Part shown: one piece after another, positions 26,313-35,096 of the stretch | Numbering within the stretch: the stretch's first letter is position 1 | Layout of the letters: each line of letters starts with the position of its first letter | Assembly (NCBI GenBank): GCA_035524675.1 | Contig: DATKOK010000147.1 | Location: forward strand, 1-64,000 | Direction of reading: 5' to 3' | DNA: 64,000 nucleotides | Origin: FEN-987 sp035524675 | GTDB taxonomy: Archaea > Thermoproteota > Bathyarchaeia > 40CM-2-53-6 | Made by a program: the position numbers and the translations under genes | Notes under the pieces: model-generated | The model's database searches: none | What the model saw: only the letters and a program-made list of their open reading frames with translations | What the model was told of the DNA's origin: nothing

Positions 26313-27329
26313 GTGTCTCACTCAAGAGATGCGAACACGTTGTACTATCTGGGAATCGAATCGACTGCACACACTTTCGGTGCGAGTGTCGTTGATGAAT
26401 CAGGGAAGATCTATTCGAACGCTCAAGACGTTTACAAGTCCCTGGCGGGAAGCGGAATACACCCTCGAGAAGCTGCAGAGCATCATAGCGAAGTTGCAGC
26501 CAGCGTACTCCGTGAAGCATTACTGGAAGCTCATGTGTCTGCAAAAGAATTGGATGGCGTGGCAATCGCTTTGGGCCCCGGTTTGGGCCCTTGCCTCAGG
26601 GTTGGAGCGACAGTAGCCAGATCATTGTCATCGTATCTCAAAATTCCGTTGATTCCAGTTAACCACGCAATCGGCCATATAGAAATTGGTATTCTCACCA
26701 CCGGAGCTACAGACCCACTTGTGGTCCTGGTGTCAGGTGGGCACACCGCTATCGCAGCGTTTTCAGGAGGACGATGGAGGATCTTCGGTGAGACTGAGGA
26801 TATTACGATTGGGAATCTATTCGACATGTTCGCACGCGAGATCAATCTTCCATCCCCAGCTGGACAACAGATCGAGAAGCTGACGCAAAACGCCTCGAAG
26901 TTCATTCCTCTTCCTTATGTCGTAAAGGGAAACGATGTATCCTACTCCGGCTTGCTCACGGCGTCCTTGGCAAAACTCCGCTCCGGAGAGCGACTCGAAG
27001 ATGTATGCTACTCGATGCAAGAAGTTTCCTGCTCTATGCTAGCCGAGGCCGTTGAAAGATCCCTGGCGTACACTGGTAAGAAAGAGATTCTCCTCACCGG
27101 TGGGGTGGCAGCGAACAAGTCGTTACAAGATAAGCTCGAGAAGGTTGCGGCAATCCACGACGCTGTCTGCCACACGGTAACTTCCCCCTATACGGGGGAC
27201 AACGGAGCTCAGATCGCATGGACCGGAGTTCTATCTCGGAAAGAGGGAGTGGTCACGAAGGTAGAAGATTCACAAGTAAGACCTAGGTGGAGGCTCGAAG
27301 ACGTTGACATTCCATGGCGTAGAAACTAA
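26313..27329 (+). CDS. kae1: tRNA N6-threonylcarbamoyladenosine transferase Kae1 (KEOPS)
   Basis: 338 aa. ASKHA-fold enzyme that transfers threonylcarbamoyl to A37 of ANN-decoding tRNAs. Metal site HHSEVAA (His pair near 57-58), with YYLGIESTAHTFGAS at the N-terminus and LLTGGVAANKSL and SPYTGDNGAQIAW at the C-terminus. The start may be the GTG at 26313 or the TTG at 26340, which would begin directly at YYLGIES as in most homologues. It overlaps bud32 by 26 nt. Kae1 and Bud32 are separate polypeptides here, unlike the fused methanogen form. Confidence 0.95.
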   Translation: MSHSRDANTLYYLGIESTAHTFGASVVDESGKIYSNAQDVYKSLAGSGIHPREAAEHHSEVAASVLREALLEAHVSAKELDGVAIALGPGLGPCLRVGATVARSLSSYLKIPLIPVNHAIGHIEIGILTTGATDPLVVLVSGGHTAIAAFSGGRWRIFGETEDITIGNLFDMFAREINLPSPAGQQIEKLTQNASKFIPLPYVVKGNDVSYSGLLTASLAKLRSGERLEDVCYSMQEVSCSMLAEAVERSLAYTGKKEILLTGGVAANKSLQDKLEKVAAIHDAVCHTVTSPYTGDNGAQIAWTGVLSRKEGVVTKVEDSQVRPRWRLEDVDIPWRRN

Positions 27330-27963
27330 GCCTCCCACCCTCATATATACGGGTGCGGAAGCTGAGATCTACATACAAGAATGGTTCGGCGAATTAGCAA
27401 TTCGTAAGCAGAGGATACCGAAATCGTACAGGGTCTCACTGCTGGACGATAACATTCGACACCTAAGAACCTCACATGAGGCAACAATGCTCCGTGAGGT
27501 TCGGAAACTAGGGGTGGCCGTTCCCACCGTTCAGCACATCGACCAAGAATCAACATCCTTGATCATGGATTATATTAGTGGAAGAACCTTGAAAGAGGAA
27601 TTACACATTGTATCGAAATCTGAACGTAGAACTCGTTGCAGGGCGTTAGGCGAACTTCTCGCAGTAATGCACCTGGGAGGCGTCGTGCATGGTGACGTCA
27701 CACTTTCAAATGTCATCTCTCAAAATGGAAAGTTATTCATGATCGACTTTGGACTCGGCAATTTCTCTAAAGAAGACGAAGCGATGGGAATAGACCTCCT
27801 ACTCCTAAAGCGATCGATACGTAGCACCCATTACATGTTTCATACTGAGCTATTCAGATCCTTCGTGGAGGGGTACAGAGACGTTCGGGGACGCAAGTCT
27901 GACGAAATCCTGGAAAAGATGCGAGAAGTTGAGCGAAGAGGAAGGTACTTTGAAAGAGGTTAA
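27304..27963 (+). CDS. bud32: KEOPS kinase Bud32
   Basis: 219 aa small RIO/Bud32-like kinase. The ATP-binding Lys lies in ELAIRKQRIPKSYR, the catalytic loop is VVHGDVTLSNV (HGD-x4-N) and the metal site is MIDFGLGN. In the KEOPS complex it contacts Kae1 and uses ATP during t6A synthesis. It overlaps kae1 upstream and the XTP pyrophosphatase gene downstream (35 nt), giving a tight three-gene operon. Confidence 0.93.
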   Translation: MTFHGVETKPPTLIYTGAEAEIYIQEWFGELAIRKQRIPKSYRVSLLDDNIRHLRTSHEATMLREVRKLGVAVPTVQHIDQESTSLIMDYISGRTLKEELHIVSKSERRTRCRALGELLAVMHLGGVVHGDVTLSNVISQNGKLFMIDFGLGNFSKEDEAMGIDLLLLKRSIRSTHYMFHTELFRSFVEGYRDVRGRKSDEILEKMREVERRGRYFERG

Positions 27964-28531
27964 ACGGACTATTCAATTTGTAACAAAGAACAAAGGCAAA
28001 TTCGATGAAGCGGCTCGCATCGCTCTCGATTACGGGATCAGACTGGCACAAGTGAGGCTAGATAAGTATGAAATACAAGCGGACGATCTGAGAAAGATCG
28101 CAACTGTGTCTGCAGAGCAAGCACTCTGGAAGGTCGGAGCGTCGGCAATATTGGCCGAAGACGCCGGCCTCTTCATCGAGTCCCTAGACGGTTTTCCAGG
28201 GCCCTACTCATCATATGTTTACCGAACTCTGGGAGTGGGAGGGATATTGAAGTTGTTGGAGAATATCAGAAAGAGGGAGGCTTATTTTGCTTGCGTAGTA
28301 GCGTATTGTTGCAGAGATTACACTAAATGCTTTGAGGGTGTCGTGAACGGAAAGATCAGTCTCAAGGCACGGGGCAGGCAGGGTTTTGGATTCGACCCTA
28401 TCTTCATTCCAAGTCAGGGAGATCGTAGAACATTCGCGGAGATGGGTATTGACCAAAAGAATCGTTTCTCACATAGAGCATTGGCATTCTCAAAATTCTG
28501 TAGATGGTCAAATTCGCAGTTTGCAAAATGA
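27929..28531 (+). CDS. XTP/dITP pyrophosphatase
   Basis: 200 aa Ham1/RdgB family. It opens with QFVTKNKGKFDEA ('T.N..K..E'), then AILAEDAGLFIESLDGFPGPYSSYV with the catalytic Asp, and ends with GRQGFGFDPIFIP and FAEMGIDQKNRFSHRALA. It hydrolyses deaminated purine nucleotides (XTP, dITP) to monophosphates, keeping them out of DNA and RNA. Likely start near 27929 (GTG/ATG region), overlapping bud32; the conserved part begins about residue 12. Confidence 0.92.
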   Translation: MSEEEGTLKEVKRTIQFVTKNKGKFDEAARIALDYGIRLAQVRLDKYEIQADDLRKIATVSAEQALWKVGASAILAEDAGLFIESLDGFPGPYSSYVYRTLGVGGILKLLENIRKREAYFACVVAYCCRDYTKCFEGVVNGKISLKARGRQGFGFDPIFIPSQGDRRTFAEMGIDQKNRFSHRALAFSKFCRWSNSQFAK

Positions 28532-28588
28532 CTAAGTTAATTAGCCGAATCAAAAGACTAGCATGAAAGTCGATGATATGCTTGGAGC

Positions 28589-29041
28589 GTGAATACGACG
28601 GCAAGACTCTACACGAGTAAACGAGGAAGATCAGGATCCACCCGCCCTATCAGTAAGAAAACTCCATCATGGTGCAAGTATACGAATGACGAAGTTGAAG
28701 AGCTTGTGTTGAAGCTCGCTAGAGAGGGGAATTCTCCAAGCATTATAGGCGTCCTGTTGAGGGACCGATATGCAGTGCCGCTTGCAAGATCTATTACAGG
28801 GAAGACTGTGAAGCAGATCCTTGCAGGACAAAGCACTGCGCTCCCTGAGGATTTGGCTGCGCTTGTCAAGAAGGCTGACGACCTGCGAAGACATTTGGAG
28901 AAGAACAGGAAAGACTATGTTAACAAGAGGTCGCTGGCGATGGTGGAGTCCAAAATCCATCGGCTTGTCAAATATTATAGAGCTAGGCGACAATTGCGGC
29001 CTGAATGGGAATACAAGCACCTCGTAGCGTCAGTGGCCTAA
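28589..29041 (+). CDS. rps15: Ribosomal protein S15 (uS15)
   Basis: 150 aa, the long archaeal/eukaryotic form with an N-terminal extension (LYTSKRGRSGSTRPISKKTP), start GTG at 28589. Core signatures are LAREGNSPSIIGVLLRD, KKADDLRRHLEKNRKD and RRQLRPEWEYKH. Binds 16S rRNA in the central domain. Ends 3 nt before the RecJ-like gene. Confidence 0.95.
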   Translation: MNTTARLYTSKRGRSGSTRPISKKTPSWCKYTNDEVEELVLKLAREGNSPSIIGVLLRDRYAVPLARSITGKTVKQILAGQSTALPEDLAALVKKADDLRRHLEKNRKDYVNKRSLAMVESKIHRLVKYYRARRQLRPEWEYKHLVASVA

Positions 29042-29044
29042 TGA

Positions 29045-30505
29045 ATGTCCACAGACGCTGATCGCGTTCAGTTCCTAGCCCGGGCTAAAGAGATCGCTGG
29101 TGTTCTCGACGACTCTCTCAAAGCCGGTTCATTTTTTGTAGCGATCTCCCATCATGATGCTGATGGTATATCCTCAGCGAGCATAATGGGCTCAGCATTG
29201 GCGAGAGCAAAAGCACGCTTTACTGTCAGAATCGTGGAGGAGCTTCGCGACGACGTTCTTGATGGCATATCCCAATTGCATCCTGACGTACTCATCTTCT
29301 CAGACATTGGCAGTGGATATCTGGATCTTATCAAGGCAAGAGGCTTGGCTAAGACAACGATCATTCTTGACCACCATCCGCCCAACGCAGAATCCCCGGA
29401 ATCAATACTTCAACTGAATCCGCATGACTACAGGATCGACGGTGCACGTTTGATCAGCGCTGCAGGTGTCTGCTACTTGGTCGTGCGTGAGATTTCTGAA
29501 CATAACAAGGATCTCAGTTCTCTTGGTATCGTTGGCGCGTTAGGTGACATGCAGGATAAGAACGATAAACGGGCTCTGATTGGTATGAACGAAGTTCTTG
29601 TCGAAGACGCAGTCGCGACCGGAACAGTTCGCGTTGTCCAAGATCTTGTCCTATACGGGAGGGAAACGCGCCCAATTCACAGAGCCCTGGCCTTCACAAC
29701 GACCCCCTACTTGCCAAACCTGAGCGGAAGAGAGGACAATTGTCTGACTCTCTTCTCGAACAGCGGGATTCCAGTGAAAGAAGGAGACCGATTTCGAACG
29801 ATTGCTGATCTTTCGCAAGATGAGAAGACGAAACTTCTTGACGCCATCATTAACCACCTTGTCTCAATCAATTTTCAGACGAGCGTAGTCAAGGATTTGA
29901 TTGGAACAGTGTACACTCTGATCAACGAGCCGCCTCTGAGCCCAACTCGTGACGCAAGAGAGTATTCAGCAATGCTAAACGCGTGCGGTCGAACTGACAA
30001 TCCTTCAGTGGGTATCAGCGTTGGGTTAGGGGACAGAAAGACAGCATTACAAGAGGCCAACGAAGTTGTCGCCAATTACAGGAAGACTCTTGCAGGCTAT
30101 ATGGAGTGGCTGACCAACACGCCGAACGCGGTTCAGAAATTAAAAACCATCTGGGTAATCCGAGGCGAGAACCAGATACAGGATAGTATGACTGGCGCCT
30201 TTTCGTCAATAATCTCTTCCGCAGGCAACCTGTCTCAGGATAATGCGATTATTGTCCTGACGAAGTCCAAAGAGGGGGGAATCAAACTCTCCGCGAGAGC
30301 TCCCTCGAAACTTCTGAAGGCAGGAGTCAATCTCGGGACGGCTCTTGCTACTGTGTCAAAGAAATACTCCGGCTTCGGGGGAGGACATAACGTAGCAGCT
30401 GGCGCACATATTCGAGTCGAAGACCCAGCTGAATTCCTTCAAGACCTAGATGCCACATTACAAGCGCAGATGAATTCCAATGTTAACGGCAAAGATACTG
30501 CTTGA
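29045..30505 (+). CDS. RecJ-like single-strand exonuclease (DHH family)
   Basis: 486 aa. Motifs: ISHHDADGISSASIMGSAL (motif I, residues about 38-56), FSDIGSGY, ILDHHPPN (DHH) and a late FGGGHNVAAGAHI DHHA1 motif. The size fits archaeal RecJ/GAN proteins that work with the GINS-MCM replisome as 5' exonucleases, often encoded after rps15 and near pcc1. It is preceded by S15 with a 3-nt gap and overlaps the first pcc1-like gene by 26 nt. Confidence 0.88.
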   Translation: MSTDADRVQFLARAKEIAGVLDDSLKAGSFFVAISHHDADGISSASIMGSALARAKARFTVRIVEELRDDVLDGISQLHPDVLIFSDIGSGYLDLIKARGLAKTTIILDHHPPNAESPESILQLNPHDYRIDGARLISAAGVCYLVVREISEHNKDLSSLGIVGALGDMQDKNDKRALIGMNEVLVEDAVATGTVRVVQDLVLYGRETRPIHRALAFTTTPYLPNLSGREDNCLTLFSNSGIPVKEGDRFRTIADLSQDEKTKLLDAIINHLVSINFQTSVVKDLIGTVYTLINEPPLSPTRDAREYSAMLNACGRTDNPSVGISVGLGDRKTALQEANEVVANYRKTLAGYMEWLTNTPNAVQKLKTIWVIRGENQIQDSMTGAFSSIISSAGNLSQDNAIIVLTKSKEGGIKLSARAPSKLLKAGVNLGTALATVSKKYSGFGGGHNVAAGAHIRVEDPAEFLQDLDATLQAQMNSNVNGKDTA

Positions 30506-30767
30506 GTATCCCTCAGCATCTTTCGCGAGGAGTGTTATGGCTGCTCTGAATCCTGACAATCAATTCAGCAAAGCTGGGCTTCGAGTCACAACTGACGTAA
30601 GAGGCAAAACGCTTCGAATCACAATAAGCCGATGTCTAACCATAGAAACCATGCGCTCAACAACGGAGGACATATTTCGTTGCACGAAAGCCGCACAAGA
30701 GTCAATGTCCCTCGCTGAAGGAAAGTGTGACAGTAGTAGAGTTCTGAAAGATAAACGATTTAAATAA
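30480..30767 (+). CDS. pcc1: Pcc1-like KEOPS subunit (first paralogue)
   Basis: 95 aa with the Pcc1 alpha-beta pattern: an N-terminal strand (AKILLEYPS), helix ARSVMAALNPDN, then a strand pair GLRVTTDVRGKTLRITISR and helix IETMRSTTEDIFRCTKAAQ. Pcc1 dimerises and bridges KEOPS copies. A second Pcc1-type gene occurs at 45810-46085. One of them may be the recently described archaeal Pcc1 partner (Pcc2-type), forming a heterodimer. It overlaps the RecJ-like gene by 26 nt. Confidence 0.75.
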   Translation: MLTAKILLEYPSASFARSVMAALNPDNQFSKAGLRVTTDVRGKTLRITISRCLTIETMRSTTEDIFRCTKAAQESMSLAEGKCDSSRVLKDKRFK

Positions 30768-30814
30768 CGCACAGATGGTAGCTTGCTGAACTCCGTGGTA
30801 CTGGTGGAAAATTA

Positions 30815-31459
30815 GTGTCAAAAGCAACGAAAAAAGTCAGAGACAAATGGCGAACAAAAGAATGGTATGATGTTTATAGTCCACCATATTTCGGAGAAAG
30901 AATCGTAGCAGGGATTCCATGCGAGACTCCTGCAGCTCTCTTGGGGCGTGTCGTCGAAACAACCCTGTACGATATTACAGATGACTTTGCGCATCAATCA
31001 ATCAAGTTGTACTTCCTAGTTGTGAACACAAAAGACCATAAAGCTGAGACTATTCTGAAATCCCACGAATATGCAACGGATTACCTGAGAAGTCTGGTTC
31101 GCCGGGGTAGCACTAGGATGGATGGTATATTCAACGCCACGACGAAAGACCAATTTTCAATGCGCATCTCAGTTGTGGCTTTCACCCGTGATCGAATCAA
31201 AGCTTCACAGGAGCATGGTGTGCGCCATTTAATGAGACAGATCGTGGACGAGAAGGCCTCAGCCCTAACTTACGAACAACTCTCACAGGAGATCGTGTTG
31301 GGCAAGTTAGGATCGGACATCTACAACTTGGCGAAGAAAATTGCGCCTTTGCGTCACGTAGGGGTGCGCAAATCGAAGGTCGTGTCTATTCCCCCTGGAA
31401 TAATCGCCACGCCTGCCCAAGTCATTGAGCAGACTAAGGTGGCGCCGCCTACCGCGTAG
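30815..31459 (+). CDS. rps3ae: Ribosomal protein S3Ae (eS1)
   Basis: 214 aa, start GTG at 30815. Begins SKATKKVRDKWRTKEWYDVY and continues with SPPYFGERIVAGIP and RVVETTLYDITDDFAHQSIK, as in archaeal eS1. It sits on the small-subunit platform near the mRNA exit. The 3' end overlaps the convergent 92-aa membrane protein by 11 bp. Confidence 0.95.
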   Translation: MSKATKKVRDKWRTKEWYDVYSPPYFGERIVAGIPCETPAALLGRVVETTLYDITDDFAHQSIKLYFLVVNTKDHKAETILKSHEYATDYLRSLVRRGSTRMDGIFNATTKDQFSMRISVVAFTRDRIKASQEHGVRHLMRQIVDEKASALTYEQLSQEIVLGKLGSDIYNLAKKIAPLRHVGVRKSKVVSIPPGIIATPAQVIEQTKVAPPTA

Positions 31460-31727
31460 TTCTCCTGTACATCTTCCGGATTTCTTCATGTATCTCCTCA
31501 AGGTCACGGCCAAGTTCATCTAATTTCGACTTTCTAGGGTTCTCGTTCCCCGAGGCGAGTGTCTGCATCTCAACCACCTCTCGCTTCACCTTCCGCAATT
31601 GCTCTTGCAGATCTGCCGTTCTCTCGAGAGAGTGTAGGACTCCTGCGAGAGCGCCAGTCAATGCACCGGCCGCGACGCCTACAATGAAGGAGATTAGATC
31701 AAATGCCATGGCCACACCGACCCCCAT
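31449..31727 (-). CDS. Small membrane-anchored coiled-coil protein
   Basis: 92 aa. One N-terminal hydrophobic Gly/Ala-rich segment (FIVGVAAGALTGALAGVL, about 13-30) is followed by a charged coiled coil (LEEIHEEIRKMYRRTTR at the end). The start could be the ATG at 31727 or the internal ATG encoding MAFDLISF. No family is recognised. Similar short 'one helix plus coil' proteins occur widely in archaea. It is convergent with S3Ae. Confidence 0.55.
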   Translation of the reverse strand: MGVGVAMAFDLISFIVGVAAGALTGALAGVLHSLERTADLQEQLRKVKREVVEMQTLASGNENPRKSKLDELGRDLEEIHEEIRKMYRRTTR

Positions 31728-31817
31728 CTATCTACTAATTCAACTGAATGTAGCCTACCGTTCGTGTAGGTTATGCTCTAATTTAAAGCGCTGCCGTTCT
31801 ATTGGGTGGTGACTCAA

Positions 31818-33101
31818 ATGAAAGCAGTGATTCTGGCGGCTGGAGAAGGATCTCGAATTTGGCCGCTTGCTGAAACGAGACCAAAACACTTGTTGCCAAT
31901 CGCAGGCAAGCCTCTTCTAGGGCACATGCTTACTGCGCTCTGCCAGAATGGCATTTCCGAAGTCACTCTCGTTGTAGGCTTCCAGGAAGATATTATCCGG
32001 CAAACTCTTGCTACAGGGAAAGAGTACGGCGTGCAATTGGATTACGTTAAACAGCCGAAATGGACTGGAACTGCTACAGCCCTCGGCCAAGCGTCCAAGT
32101 CGTTAGGGGAGGACCGGTTTGTTGCAATCTATGGGGACTTGATGATTGATTCTAGTGCAGTTAAGGTTCTCATGGCGAAGGCAGCTGGTTCTCATTATGT
32201 CATGGGTGTGGTCAGGCTGCCCGATGTCTCTCAATTCGGTGCAGTTGAGTTACAGGGCGACTTTGTCAGAAACATACTTGAGAAACCGACCTCCCGACGG
32301 TCGAACCCAGGTTGGATTAATTCAGGAATGTACGTATTGGACAGGGGCATATTCAGTGCAATAGGCAAAACAGGCCGTTCACGGAGAGCTGAATTTGAGC
32401 TAACTACGTCGCTTCAATTGCTCATCAAGAACGGCTATGAGATCAACGCCGCGATAATACCGGAGCAGAACTGGCTGGACGTCGGTAGGCCTTGGGACTT
32501 ACTAGCAGCAAACCAGCGAGCCCTTAGGACCTTGCAGTCTCTTACACTTGGGACTGTTGAGACAGGAGTCACTGTCAAAGGAAATGTCTTCGTTGACGAA
32601 GGGGCAGTAATCAAGTCTGGTTCCTACCTCGAAGGGCCGTTGTATTGCGGAAGAGGAAGCAAGGTAGGTCCGCACGCGAGAATTCGACCATTCACGAGCC
32701 TTGAGGTAGATACGGTAGTTGGGAAAGGTTGTGACATTAAGAACAGTATTCTCATGAAGGGAAGTAAAGTACCACACCTGTCGTATGTCGGTGATAGCAT
32801 AGTCGGGGAGCACTGCAACTTGGGAGCTGGGACGATGACTGCTAATGTACGGTTCGATAAGAGGTCGGTACGGATGAGCATAAAGAACAAGTTGGTTGAT
32901 AGCGGAATGGCGAAATTGGGTGTAATAATGGGAGATCATGTCGAGATAGGCATCAATGCAACTTTGATGCCAGGAGTGAGGATCGGTTCAGGATCTTGGA
33001 TTGGACCCGGAGTAATCCTTTCCGAAGACGTGCCGTCGGGAAAAGTAGTGCTCGCAAAGCAAAGTCATATCGTAAGAAGACGATCTGTCGCACCTAGCTA
33101 G
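31818..33101 (+). CDS. Sugar-1-phosphate nucleotidylyltransferase with left-handed beta-helix domain
   Basis: 427 aa from the ATG at 31818; upstream in-frame GTG codons at 31806 and 31809 are less likely. The N-terminal Rossmann-like domain has LAAGEGSRIWPLAETRPKHL (NTP-binding) and later a GlmU/RmlA-type DVGRPWDL. The C-terminal half contains hexapeptide repeats (GSKVGPHARIRP, CNLGAGTMTANVRFD, MPGVRIGSGSWIGPG) that fold into a trimeric beta-helix. The architecture resembles archaeal GlmU-like enzymes that make UDP-GlcNAc (uridylyl- plus acetyltransferase). Glucose-1-phosphate thymidylyl/uridylyl transfer is an alternative. Confidence 0.87.
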   Translation: MKAVILAAGEGSRIWPLAETRPKHLLPIAGKPLLGHMLTALCQNGISEVTLVVGFQEDIIRQTLATGKEYGVQLDYVKQPKWTGTATALGQASKSLGEDRFVAIYGDLMIDSSAVKVLMAKAAGSHYVMGVVRLPDVSQFGAVELQGDFVRNILEKPTSRRSNPGWINSGMYVLDRGIFSAIGKTGRSRRAEFELTTSLQLLIKNGYEINAAIIPEQNWLDVGRPWDLLAANQRALRTLQSLTLGTVETGVTVKGNVFVDEGAVIKSGSYLEGPLYCGRGSKVGPHARIRPFTSLEVDTVVGKGCDIKNSILMKGSKVPHLSYVGDSIVGEHCNLGAGTMTANVRFDKRSVRMSIKNKLVDSGMAKLGVIMGDHVEIGINATLMPGVRIGSGSWIGPGVILSEDVPSGKVVLAKQSHIVRRRSVAPS

Positions 33102-33104
33102 CTG

Positions 33105-34316
33105 CTATGAATGCCGCTTTGCACTCGTGATCGTGATCACGTCGCCATCTTTGAGCACATAGTCGTCGGCAACGCGCATCTTTGATCGTATTTCGGTAGC
33201 GTAAAGAAATCCTTCAGCAAGATCTGAATGTATTAGTCCAGCAAACTCTCGAGCTGTCGTGCCATACGGAACTAAGTAAGCATCTGGGAGCACGCGCTCC
33301 TTGTGGTCGGTGAGCTTCTCTGGATCTTCAACAGGGTAAACGGTGATCATCTGTAGCAATTTGAAGAAAGCAAAATTGAGTGTCTCTTGAACTCCAGTGG
33401 ACCCTAACGGTATCAGTATCTTCTCTTTGATTCGGGTCAGGGCGTTTGTCTGATCTGCGGTTAACTCTCCTTTTTCTGCAATGGAGAAATTACTATTACC
33501 TGGGACATACGCTATTCGATTCTTTTCACCAGCTCTTCGAAGGGCCAGCTCAGCCTCAGCACAGCAGGGTACAGTCATGTATCCGGTAGATTCGAGTGAC
33601 TTGAGATTTTGCTCTGCTGGTGGGATGTCTATTTTGTTGGCTGCAATCAGCATCGGTTTTGCAAGTTTCCTCAACTCAGAGATGAGTTCGAGCAATTGCT
33701 CATCTGACCACGATCCTGGTTTTTCGAAGTTGAGGCCGATTTTCTGATGCGCTTTGACAATGTGGTGTTTCCGGATTCCGAGTCCGCTAAGCTTTTCCTC
33801 TATGATGTTCGTCAGGTCTTCTTTTGTTCCTTCAACTCTCCTAACTGCCCTATCCCATTCTTTCTTGAAGATTTGGAGCATCCACATGTCCAGCTCATGT
33901 TCTAGGAACTTGACATCTTCTATGGGATTGTGTGTCCCTGGGTCGCACGGCCGTCCTTCGGCATCAGTCGACCCTGACGCGTCGATAACATGTATTAGGG
34001 CGTCTGCTTGGCGGATTGCGTCGAGAAACTGGTTTCCTAAACCTCGCCCCTGCCAAGCTCCTGGTACTAAGCCTGCGCAATCAACGAGCTCTACAGGGAT
34101 TAGGCGAATGCCGTTAACACATGACGAATTGCCGGGGGTGTCCGTTACCCCGAATTCCCGGCATACGCAGTTCGTTCTGACATATCCCATTCCCACATTT
34201 GGTTTAATCGTAGTGAATGGATAATTTGCAATCTGTACATGTGCAAGTGTGGCGGCGCTGAAAAACGTGCTTTTTCCGACGTTCGGTTTTCCGACCACAC
34301 CGACGATTCGTTGCAA
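33105..34316 (-). CDS. YchF/OLA1-like translation-associated GTPase
   Basis: 403 aa Obg-related GTPase. G1 GKPNVGKST (about 9-17), G3 ELVDCAGLVPGA, G4 AANKIDI. The C-terminal end has a TGS-like segment (YVLKDGDVITIT). The archaeal subfamily carries a large insert after G3 (DAEGRPCDPGTHNPIEDVKF), as here. It binds ribosomes and has an unclear role in translation stress. It ends next to the convergent sugar nucleotidyltransferase and lies on the same strand 9 nt after the F420 oxidoreductase. Confidence 0.9.
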   Translation of the reverse strand: MQRIVGVVGKPNVGKSTFFSAATLAHVQIANYPFTTIKPNVGMGYVRTNCVCREFGVTDTPGNSSCVNGIRLIPVELVDCAGLVPGAWQGRGLGNQFLDAIRQADALIHVIDASGSTDAEGRPCDPGTHNPIEDVKFLEHELDMWMLQIFKKEWDRAVRRVEGTKEDLTNIIEEKLSGLGIRKHHIVKAHQKIGLNFEKPGSWSDEQLLELISELRKLAKPMLIAANKIDIPPAEQNLKSLESTGYMTVPCCAEAELALRRAGEKNRIAYVPGNSNFSIAEKGELTADQTNALTRIKEKILIPLGSTGVQETLNFAFFKLLQMITVYPVEDPEKLTDHKERVLPDAYLVPYGTTAREFAGLIHSDLAEGFLYATEIRSKMRVADDYVLKDGDVITITSAKRHS

Positions 34317-34325
34317 TTTTTGTTC

Positions 34326-35015
34326 CTATATGCCTGATGGTGTGATGCCTGTGATTCGAATGCCCGCTTCTTTGACTTTGTAACGAATATTGATTCCGAT
34401 CAGCAGGGCTGTGAGTTGTTCAACTATTCTTGAGTTCTCCAATCGTCCGCCATCGATGGCCCTGACTCCCGGCACCTTGTTAACCAGTTCCATCACGACC
34501 TTTCTTGTGTCTTGTGAATCGCTGCAGACAATGACGTCACAATCGACTTTGTGGGTTAGGTCCTGAAGTGCTTCAGCCACAACGTTATGGAAGGCAGATG
34601 CTATCCGAGTTTTGGGGGGTAGGAGTCTGACTGCTTGTTGAGCGGCCGAGCCTTCCCAAACGCCCAGTGCCGTCGAGGCGCCTCCTCCAACGGCGGTTGA
34701 GAGAGGTACTACGACGTCAATGAAGATGTCCTCGGGCGTAATGTTTTCCGCGACAGATTTGATCATGTCAACATGGGCGGCAAAAGGAACAGACATTAAG
34801 ATTATGTCGGCTGCTGCTGCGGCCTTCGCGTTCTCCATGCCGGTAACTTTGCAGTCTTCTCCCAAAATCGTGCAAGCTCGCTTAGCGGCATCTTCAGCCT
34901 TCTGCTGGACTCTCGATCCGATTATGACCTTTTCGCCCGCGCGTGCTAGTCGCAATACTATTCCAAATCCCTGGTCGCCTGTACCTCCGATCACAGCTAT
35001 TGTGCGCTCTACCAC
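34326..35015 (-). CDS. fno: NADPH:coenzyme F420 oxidoreductase
   Basis: 229 aa. Rossmann motif IGGTGDQGFGI (about 9-19), NADP-phosphate site GSRVQQKAEDAAKRA, then LMSVPFAAH and a dimer-forming C-terminal part with ASAFHNVVAE and VCSDSQDTRKVV. The enzyme moves hydride between NADPH and deazaflavin F420, so the organism probably makes or uses F420. Same strand as malic enzyme 81 nt upstream, which would provide NADPH. Confidence 0.9.
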   Translation of the reverse strand: MVERTIAVIGGTGDQGFGIVLRLARAGEKVIIGSRVQQKAEDAAKRACTILGEDCKVTGMENAKAAAAADIILMSVPFAAHVDMIKSVAENITPEDIFIDVVVPLSTAVGGGASTALGVWEGSAAQQAVRLLPPKTRIASAFHNVVAEALQDLTHKVDCDVIVCSDSQDTRKVVMELVNKVPGVRAIDGGRLENSRIVEQLTALLIGINIRYKVKEAGIRITGITPSGI

Positions 35016-35096
35016 CGCAATTCACTCAAGTGCTATCTGGAAGTTCCTCAATTTTAAGTTCAAACTTCGAAATTCGTTTTTCGAATTAATCCAATG